Assembly: GCF_001436295.1 (NCBI RefSeq)
Contig: NZ_AYYY01000011.1
Location: 26,878-90,877 of the forward strand
Reading direction: 5' to 3'
Length of the DNA: 64,000 nucleotides
Origin: Paucilactobacillus vaccinostercus DSM 20634
GTDB lineage: Bacteria > Bacillota > Bacilli > Lactobacillales > Lactobacillaceae
Shown here: one piece after another, positions 54,970-63,255 of the stretch
Layout of the letters: each line of letters begins with the position of its first letter
Numbering within the stretch: the stretch's first letter is position 1
Made by a program: the position numbers and the translations under genes
Notes under the pieces: model-generated
Seen by the model: only the letters and a program-made list of their open reading frames with translations
Databases searched by the model: none
What the model was told of the DNA's origin: nothing

Positions 54970-55008
54970 AAGAGGCTGGTGACAAATTATTTTGTTCCAG
55001 TCTTTTTT
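54970..55008 (+). terminator. Terminator of rpmG
   Basis: An imperfect stem (AAGAGGCTGG with CCAGTCTT, inner CAAA/TTTG) followed by T6. Confidence 0.75.
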
Positions 55009-55122
55009 GTATCCGTAAAGCAATCACATTTTTTGATTGCGTAAACCGGTGGTATAGTTACAATGAGATTCAGGAATGCATGTAGTAGATTGCATTCATA
55101 AATTTGAAGGTGGTGGAGCACA

Positions 55123-55797
55123 ATATTAAATTGGAAAAATTTACGCGATCAGGCTTTTTGTACCCAAGCAATCGTCTTGATTCAAGTGATTATTTTTATT
55201 CTCATGACATTAGCTGGTGGATCGACAAATACTCAAGTTTTAGTTAACTTTGGTGCGAAGGTTACTACCTATATTCAAATGGGACAGTGGTGGCGACTTA
55301 TTACACCAGTATTTTTACACATTGGGTTAATGCACCTAGTAGTTAACTCGGTGACAGTTTATTATATTGGAACACAAATTGAAAATATGTTTGGTCATTC
55401 AAGATTTTTAGCAATTTACTTTGTGAGTGCACTGACGGGAAATTTGGCAAGTTTCGTATTCCTACCTGATGCTCTTTCTGCAGGCGCTAGTACGGCCATT
55501 TTTGGTCTGTTTGGAGCCTTCCTGATGTTAGGAGAATCATTTCACCATAATCCCTATATTCGTCTGTTAAGTCGACAATTTTTGATATTTGTTGGAATTA
55601 ATTTAGTATTTGACCTATTTATGTCCGGAGTCGACATATATGGTCATTTAGGTGGACTAGTTGGTGGTTTTTTGATGGGATATGTAGTTGGAACACCACA
55701 AATTGGCAAAATCAACTTGATAAAGCGTTTTCTAAGTGGCATCATATTGCTTGTAGTAGTTGTTTTGTTTTATCAAATGGGTATGAAAATAATCTAA
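55123..55797 (+). CDS. Rhomboid family intramembrane serine protease, probable AUA start
   Basis: About 224 residues with six TM segments. The catalytic Ser lies in GASTAIFGLFGA and the catalytic His in HLGGLVGG; WWRLITPVFLHIGLMHLVVNS is typical. Start choice: the frame contains no ATG, GTG or TTG between its upstream stop and TTG 55177, which would begin inside TM1. ATA 55123 has AAGGTGGTGGAG upstream at suitable spacing and encodes LNWKNLRDQ, a normal rhomboid N-terminus. Downstream are yqgQ and glk in the usual order. Confidence 0.9.
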   Translation: MLNWKNLRDQAFCTQAIVLIQVIIFILMTLAGGSTNTQVLVNFGAKVTTYIQMGQWWRLITPVFLHIGLMHLVVNSVTVYYIGTQIENMFGHSRFLAIYFVSALTGNLASFVFLPDALSAGASTAIFGLFGAFLMLGESFHHNPYIRLLSRQFLIFVGINLVFDLFMSGVDIYGHLGGLVGGFLMGYVVGTPQIGKINLIKRFLSGIILLVVVVLFYQMGMKII

Positions 55798-55812
55798 AGG
55801 TGGGTAATTGAA

Positions 55813-56043
55813 ATGAAAACGTTATACGATGTGCAACAATTACTCAAGCGGTTCGGTGTCTACGTTTATGTTGGAAAGCGAAAGTGGGATATTGAATTAA
55901 CAGCGCTGGAACTTGATAACCTGTTTAAATCCGGAGTCATTGAGCGTGACGATTATTTAAAAGCAAAAGTGGTTTTACGCCATGAACACCATTTGGAAGA
56001 GCAATCTGAAGCAAAGAATGGTCTCAAGGAGGACGAACAATGA
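55813..56043 (+). CDS. yqgQ: YqgQ family protein (DUF910)
   Basis: 76 residues: TLYDVQQLLKRFGVYVYVGKRKWDIELTALEL is the DUF910 core, followed by a charged tail. The role is unknown, but the gene is nearly always between a rhomboid gene and glucokinase in Firmicutes. ATG 55813 follows AAAGGTGGGTAATTGAA. It overlaps glk by 4 bases (ATGA). Confidence 0.93.
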   Translation: MKTLYDVQQLLKRFGVYVYVGKRKWDIELTALELDNLFKSGVIERDDYLKAKVVLRHEHHLEEQSEAKNGLKEDEQ

Positions 56044-57008
56044 GTAGTAAAAAATTAATCGGTGTTGATCTTGGTGGGACAACTGTTAAATTTGCCATTT
56101 TGACCCTCGACGGTGATGTGCAACAAAAATGGGCATTTAGAACAAATATTTTGGATGAAGGGCAGCATATTATTCCAGAAATTGTCGATTCCATCAATCA
56201 TCATATTGATTTGTATAAAATGTCTCGAGACCAGTTTGTTGGAATAGGAATTGGAACTCCAGGGACTGTCGACTTGAAAAACGGAACCGTAACAGGGGCT
56301 TTTAATTTAAATTGGAAAAAGCCACAAGCACTGATTGAACAGTTAGAGACTGGAACTGGACTCAAAGCCGCACTTGATAATGACGCCAACGTTGCTGCTT
56401 TGGGTGAACGTTGGAAGGGTGCTGGCAACAACGGTGATGAAGTCGCATTCATTACATTAGGCACAGGCGTTGGTGGTGGTATCATCACTAATGGCGAAAT
56501 GGTTCACGGGATCCATGGTGCTGGTGGTGAAATTGGGCATATGATCGTGGAACCAGAGGGGTACCTCTGTACCTGCGGAAACCGCGGCTGCTTAGAGCAG
56601 TATGCATCTGCAACTGGAGTTGTACATTTGGCAACGGATGCTGCTGAAGAATATGCTGGCGATAGCAAGTTAAAGGCAATGGTAGATGATGGTCAGGAGA
56701 TTACTTCAAAAATTGTGTTCGATTTGGCTGAAAAAGAAGACGATTATTTGGCAAATGAAGTTGTGGACCGTGTTGCACATTATCTAGGGCTTGCGAGCGC
56801 TAATATTAGCAATATTTTGAACCCTGAATTTGTAGTGATCGGCGGTGGTGTTTCGGCAGCTGGAGAATTTTTGCTCTCACGTGTTAATGCTGCATTTCAG
56901 CAATTTGCCTTTGCGACCGTACGCGATTCAACAACACTCAAATTAGCCGAGTTGGGTAATGATGCAGGGGTTATCGGTGCCGCATCACTAGCAAAACGAT
57001 TTATGTAG
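56040..57008 (+). CDS. glk: Glucokinase (ROK family)
   Basis: 322 residues. The ATP loop GVDLGGTTVKFAIL, sugar-binding DNDANVAALGERW with catalytic Asp, GTGVGGGIITNG and a zinc-binding CTCGNRGCLEQ are intact. It phosphorylates intracellular glucose, e.g. from disaccharides. ATG 56040 follows AAGGAGGACGAACA in yqgQ, so the two are translationally coupled. Confidence 0.96.
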   Translation: MSSKKLIGVDLGGTTVKFAILTLDGDVQQKWAFRTNILDEGQHIIPEIVDSINHHIDLYKMSRDQFVGIGIGTPGTVDLKNGTVTGAFNLNWKKPQALIEQLETGTGLKAALDNDANVAALGERWKGAGNNGDEVAFITLGTGVGGGIITNGEMVHGIHGAGGEIGHMIVEPEGYLCTCGNRGCLEQYASATGVVHLATDAAEEYAGDSKLKAMVDDGQEITSKIVFDLAEKEDDYLANEVVDRVAHYLGLASANISNILNPEFVVIGGGVSAAGEFLLSRVNAAFQQFAFATVRDSTTLKLAELGNDAGVIGAASLAKRFM

Positions 57009-57036
57009 TGTAATTTAATATTTGGAGGAATTAGAA

Positions 57037-57450
57037 TTGGTAGTTGGAGTTAGTAATGCGTTGATTACGATTGATGTAATCTTATTTGCAATAATCATTA
57101 TTTGGATTGTAACAACGGTGGTACAGTCGTTTAGACGTAAGAAGTATTCGACCGTGCTGGAAGAAGAAGCGTTTACGGAAGGCATGCGGAAAGCACAAGT
57201 GATCGATTTACGCGAAAAAAATGATTTTGATAAGGGACACATCTTGGGTGCTCGAAGCGTACCATATAGCATGTTAAAACAGCGATATGCAGAAATTAGA
57301 AAAGATCTACCAGTTTATTTGTATGATCAGGGGATGTCGATGAGTACACGTGCAGCTGCTTCATTAGGCAAGCAGGGGTATCAGGATATTTATATTCTAA
57401 AAAATGGTTATGCTCGTTGGACAGGAAAAACTAAGGCGAAAAAATATTAA
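57037..57450 (+). CDS. Membrane-anchored rhodanese-like protein without catalytic cysteine
   Basis: 137 residues from TTG 57037, which has GGAGG (57024-57028) at 8-base spacing; the TTG at 57022 overlaps that site. One N-terminal TM (about 8-30) precedes a rhodanese domain (VIDLREKNDFDKGHILGARSVPY). The active-site loop reads YLYDQGMSMS, with Asp97 in place of the catalytic Cys, so sulfur transfer is unlikely. It is a glk neighbour in related bacteria. Function unknown. Confidence 0.88.
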   Translation: MVVGVSNALITIDVILFAIIIIWIVTTVVQSFRRKKYSTVLEEEAFTEGMRKAQVIDLREKNDFDKGHILGARSVPYSMLKQRYAEIRKDLPVYLYDQGMSMSTRAAASLGKQGYQDIYILKNGYARWTGKTKAKKY

Positions 57451-57454
57451 AAAA

Positions 57455-57489
57455 TAGGGGCTGAGATATATTGCTTATCTCAGCCCCTA
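57455..57489. terminator. Bidirectional terminator
   Basis: TAGGGGCTGAGATA / TATCTCAGCCCCTA: a perfect 14-bp stem between the rhodanese and DUF3042 genes. Confidence 0.88.
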
Positions 57490-57498
57490 ATATGTTGA

Positions 57499-57675
57499 CT
57501 ATTTATTATGTGCAGAACGGCCTTTTCGAACGGCGGCCTTACGATTTTCCTCAAATCGTGTTTCTTCTTCTTCAATTGGTTTCACAACGCGTTTATGGAA
57601 AGTAAAGACACCACCCAACACGGCGCCAACTGTGGCAGCCGTTCCAATGACAAATCCTTTTGCAAATTGTTTCAT
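57499..57675 (-). CDS. DUF3042 family small membrane protein
   Basis: 58 residues: MKQFAKGFVIGTAATVGAVLGG has one TM helix, then FHKRVVKPIEEEETRFEENRKAAVRKGRSAHNK, a charged cytoplasmic tail typical of DUF3042. ATG at 57675 (minus strand) follows GGAGGGACCAAT. Function unknown. Divergent from miaA. Confidence 0.92.
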   Translation of the reverse strand: MKQFAKGFVIGTAATVGAVLGGVFTFHKRVVKPIEEEETRFEENRKAAVRKGRSAHNK

Positions 57676-57758
57676 ATTGGTCCCTCCAATCATGTTACTT
57701 ACATTATGCAAGAATTGGTCTCTTTTTACCAGTGATTCAGATAAAGGAGTTGAGTAAA

Positions 57759-58676
57759 TTGACTAAAATAATTGCAATCGTTGGCCCAACGGCTGTCGGG
57801 AAGACAGCTTTATCAATTAAATTGGCGCAACATTTTGATGGCGAAATCATTTCTGGTGACTCAATGCAGGTTTACCGACATCTTGATATTGGAACTGCCA
57901 AAATTAGGCCCGATGAGATGCAAGGAATTCCCCACCATATGATTAATATTCGTGATATTACGGAGCGCTTTTCTGCTGCCGAATTTCAAAAAATAGCTAC
58001 CACACAAATTAAAGAAATTGCATCACGAGGAAAGCTGCCAATTATTGTGGGCGGAACTGGATTTTATCTCCAAGCATTAATAGAAAATTTGAGTTTAGGT
58101 GACGACCAATTTGATGAGCGATCAATGGAGATTAGAGCTCAATGGCAGCAGTTCGCAAAAATACATGAGCCTCAGGAAGTCTGGCAAAGGCTCAAAGAAT
58201 TAGATCCTAAAGCTGCTCAGCAAATTGCACCGAATAATGTACGCCGATTAATTAGGGCCTTAGAAGTGATTGAGAAAACGGGACATCCATTCTCGGAACA
58301 GCGGAATACACCCTCTGAGTTTGAAACATTACTTATTGGACTAACAACTGATCGCCCACTTTTGTATGACCGAATTAACGCACGGGTAGATTTGATGATG
58401 GCGAATGGCCTAGAAGAGGAAGCACGGTGGCTCTTTGAGCATCAAGGACGCGAACTACAGGCTGGCAAAGGAATTGGATATCATGAATTATTTGACTATT
58501 TTGAAAGCCAATGTAGTCTCGATTCGGCGGTTGAGAAAATTAAATTAGATTCACGCCACTATGCTAAACGACAATTAACATGGTTTCGTAACAAAATGGA
58601 TGTAATCTGGTTTGATCTAGTCACGGGCCAACACTCGGTTTCGGAAATTAAGAAAAAAGTAGCAAATTGGTTATAA
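57759..58676 (+). CDS. miaA: tRNA dimethylallyltransferase
   Basis: 305 residues. P-loop IVGPTAVGKTAL, the GDSMQVYRHLDIGTAK substrate motif, and GGTGFYLQAL are typical. It adds the dimethylallyl group to A37 of tRNAs reading UNN codons. Start TTG 57759 has AGGAG (57745-57749) at 9-base spacing; the longer frame starts at 57660 are artefacts. It precedes glnRA with a promoter between. Confidence 0.95.
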   Translation: MTKIIAIVGPTAVGKTALSIKLAQHFDGEIISGDSMQVYRHLDIGTAKIRPDEMQGIPHHMINIRDITERFSAAEFQKIATTQIKEIASRGKLPIIVGGTGFYLQALIENLSLGDDQFDERSMEIRAQWQQFAKIHEPQEVWQRLKELDPKAAQQIAPNNVRRLIRALEVIEKTGHPFSEQRNTPSEFETLLIGLTTDRPLLYDRINARVDLMMANGLEEEARWLFEHQGRELQAGKGIGYHELFDYFESQCSLDSAVEKIKLDSRHYAKRQLTWFRNKMDVIWFDLVTGQHSVSEIKKKVANWL

Positions 58677-58695
58677 AATTAATACTTTTCGTTTA

Positions 58696-58712
58696 TGTTA
58701 TAAAACATAACA
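58696..58712. promoter_or_regulatory. GlnR-binding site upstream of glnR
   Basis: TGTTATAAAACATAACA fits the GlnR consensus TGTNAN7TNACA exactly. It lies 7 bases upstream of the -35 box. Confidence 0.9.
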
Positions 58713-58719
58713 TGAGCCG

Positions 58720-58748
58720 TTGACTTTTAGTTTTATCACTGTTATGAT
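58720..58748 (+). promoter_or_regulatory. Promoter of glnRA
   Basis: TTGACT (58720-58725), 17-base spacer, TATGAT (58743-58748), just after the GlnR box. Confidence 0.88.
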
Positions 58749-58777
58749 CTTATCGTAGTAAGGAAGGAGGGATCATT

Positions 58778-59170
58778 TTGAAGGAGAAAGAGCTTAGACG
58801 TTCGCTTGCAGTTCTGCCGATGGGGACGGTTATGAAACTCACCAGTCTTACTGCTCGTCAGATTCGTTATTATGAAACACAAGAGCTTGTTAAACCACAA
58901 CGAAGCGATGGTAATCGACGTTTATATTCATTAAACGACGTTGATCGATTACTTGAGATCAAGGATTACCTTGATGAAGGATTGAACATGGCTGGTATTC
59001 GTGAGATTTTCAGTCAAAAACAAGTGGAATCTGAGAAGCGTAAGGAAGAACAGCGAAAGTCGCTCACTGACGATGATGTTCGTAAAATTCTTCATGATGA
59101 GATCCTCCGTGCGGGTGGTTTGCAGGGGATGTCCTCTCAACCAACTTCACCTTTACAAAAACCATTTTAG
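58778..59170 (+). CDS. glnR: Nitrogen regulator GlnR (MerR family)
   Basis: 130 residues. An N-terminal MerR-type winged helix (VMKLTSLTARQIRYYETQELV, then SDGNRRLYSLNDVDRL) leads to a dimerisation helix and a short C-terminal tail through which feedback-inhibited glutamine synthetase acts. Start TTG 58778 follows AAGGAGGGATCATT. It represses its own operon through the GlnR box upstream, as in other Firmicutes. Confidence 0.95.
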   Translation: MKEKELRRSLAVLPMGTVMKLTSLTARQIRYYETQELVKPQRSDGNRRLYSLNDVDRLLEIKDYLDEGLNMAGIREIFSQKQVESEKRKEEQRKSLTDDDVRKILHDEILRAGGLQGMSSQPTSPLQKPF

Positions 59171-59202
59171 CGTTTTGGGTATAAGAAAGGATAGGTATTT
59201 GT

Positions 59203-60543
59203 ATGGCCAAGCATGTATATACTGATGATGAGGTTCGACAGTTAATTAAGGATGAAAATGTACGATTTTTGAGATTGATGTTCACTGATTTATTTGGCAC
59301 AATCAAAAATGTGGAGATTCCAATTAGTCAATTAGATAAGTTATTGGCTCATAAAATTATGTTTGATGGCTCATCAATTGATGGCTTCGTGCGGATTGAA
59401 GAAAGTGACATGTATCTTTACCCAGATATGTCAACATGGTTAGTATTCCCATGGGGTGCAGAACATGGAAAGGTTGCTCGTGTTATCTGTGAAGTTTACA
59501 CTGCAGACCGTAAACCATTTGCGGGAGATCCTCGTAACAACTTGATTCGTGTCTTAGGTGATATGAAGAAGGCTGGCTTCACTGACTTCAATATTGGCCC
59601 TGAACCTGAATTCTTCCTGTTTAAGATGGATGAAAACGGCAAACCAACGACTAAACTTAATGATCAGGGAAGTTATTTCGACATGGCACCCATGGACTTA
59701 GGTGAAAATTGTCGACGTGATATTGTTTTAGAGCTTGAAAAGATGGGCTTTGAAATTGAAGCAGCACATCACGAAGTTGCACCAGGGCAACATGAAGTTG
59801 ACTTTAAGTATGCAAATGCTTTGGAAGCGGCTGACAATATCCAAACATTTAAATTAGTGGTTAAGACAGTTGCTCGTAAGTACGGATTGTTCGCCACATT
59901 TATGCCTAAACCACTTTCTGGAATTAACGGATCCGGTATGCACATTAATATGTCGCTATTTAACGGTCAAGGGAATGCTTTCTACGATGAAAGCGGTGAT
60001 CTATCCTTATCTGATACTGCGTACAACTTCTTGGGTGGCCTTTTGAAGCATGCTCGTAATTTCACGGCTGTTACAAATCCAATTGTTAACTCATACAAAC
60101 GCTTGGTTCCTGGTTTTGAAGCGCCTGTTTATGTTGCTTGGTCAGGTTCTAACCGTTCACCACTTATCCGTGTACCAAATTCACGTGGCGTTTCAACGCG
60201 TCTTGAATTACGTTCAGTTGATCCTTCTGCTAACCCATATTTGGCAATTGCTGCGGTATTGGAAGCTGGGCTGGATGGGATTAAGAATGACTTAACGCCT
60301 AGTGATAGTGTTGATCGTAATATCTATCGAATGGACGAAAGTGAACGTGAAGACAATAACATCGTTAGCTTACCAAGTACCTTACACAATGCGCTTAAGT
60401 ATTTGGCCACTGATGACGTTGTCCGTGATGCAATGGGCACTCATCTTTACAAGAGTTTCTTTGAAGCTAAGACACTTGAATATGATGCATATCGTCAACA
60501 AGTTGCCGATTGGGAACGTGAACAATACATGGAAATGTATTAA
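59203..60543 (+). CDS. glnA: Glutamine synthetase, type I-alpha
   Basis: 446 residues. [22 protein letters not shown], the ATP region [11 protein letters not shown] and NRSPLIRVP with catalytic Glu/Arg are intact. No adenylylation loop insert is present, as expected for Firmicutes GSI-alpha. It makes glutamine from glutamate and ammonia. ATG 59203 follows AAGGATAGGTATTTGT. It is 32 bases after glnR. Confidence 0.97.
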   Translation: MAKHVYTDDEVRQLIKDENVRFLRLMFTDLFGTIKNVEIPISQLDKLLAHKIMFDGSSIDGFVRIEESDMYLYPDMSTWLVFPWGAEHGKVARVICEVYTADRKPFAGDPRNNLIRVLGDMKKAGFTDFNIGPEPEFFLFKMDENGKPTTKLNDQGSYFDMAPMDLGENCRRDIVLELEKMGFEIEAAHHEVAPGQHEVDFKYANALEAADNIQTFKLVVKTVARKYGLFATFMPKPLSGINGSGMHINMSLFNGQGNAFYDESGDLSLSDTAYNFLGGLLKHARNFTAVTNPIVNSYKRLVPGFEAPVYVAWSGSNRSPLIRVPNSRGVSTRLELRSVDPSANPYLAIAAVLEAGLDGIKNDLTPSDSVDRNIYRMDESEREDNNIVSLPSTLHNALKYLATDDVVRDAMGTHLYKSFFEAKTLEYDAYRQQVADWEREQYMEMY

Positions 60544-60568
60544 TTAAAAATTAAATCGATCGTTTTTT

Positions 60569-60602
60569 AAGTCCAAGGTTTTCAAAATCTTGGGCTTTTT
60601 AT
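60569..60602 (+). terminator. Terminator of glnRA
   Basis: AAGTCCAAGGTTTT / AAAATCTTGGGCTT with one or two wobbles, then T5. Confidence 0.82.
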
Positions 60603-60639
60603 ATTGATCAGTTTAATTTGTTAAAAAAAATCAATGATC

Positions 60640-60681
60640 GCGGCGCGAATACTTTAAAGTCGCGCGAAAATTCGGTAAGAT
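60640..60681 (+). promoter_or_regulatory. Putative promoter with GC-rich inverted repeat
   Basis: TTTAAA (60653-60658), 17-base spacer, TAAGAT (60676-60681). GCGCG arms flank the -35 region (60644-60648 and 60660-60665), unlike the AT-rich surroundings; this could be an operator for the operon that follows. Confidence 0.55.
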
Positions 60682-60715
60682 AGACCTATGAAACCGATTG
60701 ATGGGGAGAATGATT

Positions 60716-61597
60716 ATGACGAATATTGTAGATCAAGATGATCATAAAAGTGCCAGTAGCGTAATTGATGAACAAATTTCGCTAAAGATTACATATTTAC
60801 AAAAATTGCAGCAAGCGGTTGCCGATCATGATGATCGACAAGTTTTTGCTTTATTAGACAACCAACGTTACACTTCGGCTGTACTACATCGTGAGAATCA
60901 AGAAAATAATATTAGCGTAGTAAACCTTGTTGATAATTTATCCGATGAGCTTAGTAATTTCTTAAGTGAAAATCTAATTAAGTATTTAGGCAAGGCCTAC
61001 CCATTCTTTTACTACGAAGAATTCCAACATGGCCATTTTAAAATTTATTTTGGTAACTGGTGGGATCGACGCGAATTTGGTGAATTAGATGTTCTTAATA
61101 TTCGCTTCGTGTTTGATCAGACTGAATATCAAAAACTAACGGATTCATTTGAATTAGCGAAGGAAAACAAACGCTACAATAGCGGTAAGATTGAGGCGGT
61201 CTCAAAAGAAAACGACTATTTGCAAGGATTAATTGACAATCAAAAGGAGCGAGAAGCTCAGAAGGCTCAACTACAAGATCAATTAAAAGAAGTAACATCA
61301 CGTTCGGGGATGCCATGGGAATCAGGCAAGCAAAAAGAAGCCCGGCAAGATCTAATTGATCAGCTTAGCACGTTGGAAGATCAGGATCAGCAGGCTCGTG
61401 ATGCATTGAAAACGATTAAAGATAATGAATCTCGTGTTCTAGCTTTATCAAAAGAGAACACTATTTTAAGTTATGAACAGAAAAGTATTTTAGATACATT
61501 TGGTAGCTTTGCCGATTTTGAAGCCGCAAATCGAAACCTCTATGCAGACTATCTCGATACTTTGAGTAATGAAAAGCAGGTGGCTGATCGTGACTAA
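60716..61597 (+). CDS. Coiled-coil protein of unknown function (first gene of three-gene operon)
   Basis: 293 residues. Residues about 1-150 are a globular region with aromatic clusters (AYPFFYYEEFQHGHFKIYFG). Residues about 155-260 form a Glu/Gln/Lys-rich coiled coil that contains SMC- or SbcC-like heptads but no ATPase motif. ATG 60716 fits GGGGAGA (60703-60709). It overlaps the next gene by 8 bases. Function unknown; a structural or scaffold role is an inference from the coiled coil. Confidence 0.78.
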   Translation: MTNIVDQDDHKSASSVIDEQISLKITYLQKLQQAVADHDDRQVFALLDNQRYTSAVLHRENQENNISVVNLVDNLSDELSNFLSENLIKYLGKAYPFFYYEEFQHGHFKIYFGNWWDRREFGELDVLNIRFVFDQTEYQKLTDSFELAKENKRYNSGKIEAVSKENDYLQGLIDNQKEREAQKAQLQDQLKEVTSRSGMPWESGKQKEARQDLIDQLSTLEDQDQQARDALKTIKDNESRVLALSKENTILSYEQKSILDTFGSFADFEAANRNLYADYLDTLSNEKQVADRD

Positions 61598-62534
61598 TGA
61601 AGAGCAAGCATTAACAACGACTTCACAGCTGCATGATTTTAGTGCGAATGTGAAACAGGGCTTATTGAGGGGACGTAAGTATATTCAGTTAATCGATCAG
61701 CTAGTCGATACTGACGATTACGAGACACTTCTTGATGCAGCAACGCAGTTAACAGTGATGGATGTGAATTCGGAATATGTTCAGTTTCCACATCAGTACC
61801 AACCACGGGACTATTACTTGTTATTCATGGGGAGATTGCTTGAAATGCATGATAATAAGTCGTTAGTCGTTCAACTTAACCAACGAACTGGTGAATTGAG
61901 TGCTTCTTTGTCTCCAATCCTAGGGCAAGCCAAATTTTTATTCGACCTTGAACGGAGCGAAAATGGTGGGGCGTTCTTTGTTGAAACAATCACGAAGCAA
62001 AAACTATGCTACATTAACTTAGAGCGCCGTATGTTGCGTTTTAATAATCGAGCCTTAATAAACCTGTTTGTTATCGAACTAGCTCAGAATCAAGATGTTG
62101 CAGCTGAAACACTGGAACAGGCCGTATATCCGTTAATCGCATTTACCCACTACCTAAAACAAGATTTTGGGTTTAGTGTTGATTTTGGCATCCTAGATGC
62201 CGCCAACGGAACAGATTACTATCTCGAACAGGATGGTCTACAACTAACGGTTATTGATCGACTGTTTGTTAAAACTGCGGAAACGGATTACATGTTGGTT
62301 AATTTGGTTAACCGTGTTGGTGCCAAACTACAACTGGAACATAACATCTCATTAGAATTAGGTGTTGCTCCAGGTTCAGGGGACTCGCAACACTGGTCGT
62401 TCCGAGTGGATGATGACAGAGAGGCGGTATCATTGTTTGATTTGTTAATTAGATATCCACTGATTCAGACCTGGTACCTAAACAACCGAGAGGCGTTAGA
62501 AGTTAAATCTGATCCACTTATATTTGCGAATTAA
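61590..62534 (+). CDS. Uncharacterised protein (second gene of three-gene operon)
   Basis: 314 residues with no TM segment and no motif I recognise. There are beta-rich stretches (NGGAFFVETITKQKLCYIN) and the C-terminal part ends with SLFDLLIRYPLIQTWYLNNREALEV. Start GTG 61590 follows AGCAGGTGG, within the end of the previous gene; the longer ATG start at 61569 has no ribosome site. Overlap suggests the products are made together and may form a complex. Function unknown. Confidence 0.75.
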   Translation: MTNEEQALTTTSQLHDFSANVKQGLLRGRKYIQLIDQLVDTDDYETLLDAATQLTVMDVNSEYVQFPHQYQPRDYYLLFMGRLLEMHDNKSLVVQLNQRTGELSASLSPILGQAKFLFDLERSENGGAFFVETITKQKLCYINLERRMLRFNNRALINLFVIELAQNQDVAAETLEQAVYPLIAFTHYLKQDFGFSVDFGILDAANGTDYYLEQDGLQLTVIDRLFVKTAETDYMLVNLVNRVGAKLQLEHNISLELGVAPGSGDSQHWSFRVDDDREAVSLFDLLIRYPLIQTWYLNNREALEVKSDPLIFAN

Positions 62535-62553
62535 TTTAGGAGAGTTTATTTAA

Positions 62554-63093
62554 ATGTTAGATATTACAAAGTTACTGCAGTATTCAATTCGATTGGATCG
62601 TGAAATTGCTGAAGATCGTGAAATTGTGATGTCGGCAAAAAAGAGCTTAGAAAATGTTTTTGTATCACTAGATGTTGAGTTAGCTGAAATTGCGAACACT
62701 TCCGAGTGGTTTAAGGTTTGGAAAACGCATCGAGGCAAAAGTGATCCCGATAAAACACCTCGGGAGACGTTATTAACTGAGTATGTGGATGCGCTCGATT
62801 TCTTTTTGTTGTTGAGTGCTAAATTAAAATGGACTCACTTGATTGTTTTAGATCGAGAGGGCATTGAGAAGCTAAAAAATGGTCGCCCAACGGAACTCAA
62901 CAAGGAATATTTAGCAATTAAGCATATGCTGTATAACAGTTATTTTGAAAACCGCCAAGAAGATTTTCGACATGCCTGGCGCCTATTTTTGAAATTAGCA
63001 TTTGTTGAATTCGGCTTCTCAGAGTCAGATATTATGTCGGCTTATTTCGAAAAATATCAAATTAATGAAGATCGACAGGCTAACGACTACTAA
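62554..63093 (+). CDS. dUTPase_2-like all-alpha NTP pyrophosphohydrolase
   Basis: 179 residues, helical. Metal-site motifs of dimeric dUTPases are visible: VELAEIANTSEWFKVW (ExxE-like pattern) and LLTEYVDALDFFLLLSAKL (ExxxD). The rest (LNKEYLAIKHMLYNS) matches the family's second half. The enzyme would hydrolyse dUTP to dUMP or act as a related house-cleaning NTPase. ATG 62554 follows TTAGGAGAGTTTATTTAA. It ends the operon. Confidence 0.8.
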   Translation: MLDITKLLQYSIRLDREIAEDREIVMSAKKSLENVFVSLDVELAEIANTSEWFKVWKTHRGKSDPDKTPRETLLTEYVDALDFFLLLSAKLKWTHLIVLDREGIEKLKNGRPTELNKEYLAIKHMLYNSYFENRQEDFRHAWRLFLKLAFVEFGFSESDIMSAYFEKYQINEDRQANDY

Positions 63094-63099
63094 AAACTT

Positions 63100-63198
63100 T
63101 GATATAATAGTGTTTGTTAATTTTGAACAGCTTAAATAAATATTTGATTATCTTTTTCATATCAAAAAGTAATGACATGTAAGTGTGATTACTTTTTT
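63100..63198 (+). ncRNA. Candidate short transcript with own promoter and terminator
   Basis: An extended -10 (TGATATAAT, 63100-63108) lies right after the dUTPase-like gene, and about 60-80 bases further on a terminator AAAAAGTAAT / ATTACTTTTTTT (63164-63198) follows. No ORF with a ribosome site lies between. It could be a small RNA, or the leader of the channel gene with an attenuator. No -35 match was found. Confidence 0.35.
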
Positions 63199-63255
63199 TA
63201 TTAGGCCTAAATCCGATATACTTTATGTAAGACATATTATTGGGGAAGTGAGGAA

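Noticed and set aside
57508..57735. 75-codon + strand ORF over the DUF3042 gene
   Set aside because: Antisense to a recognisable small gene with a good ribosome site; shadow.
57660..57758. Upstream extension of miaA to an ATG at 57660
   Set aside because: It overlaps the divergent DUF3042 gene start and lacks a ribosome site; TTG 57759 begins at the conserved IIAIVGPTAVGK region.
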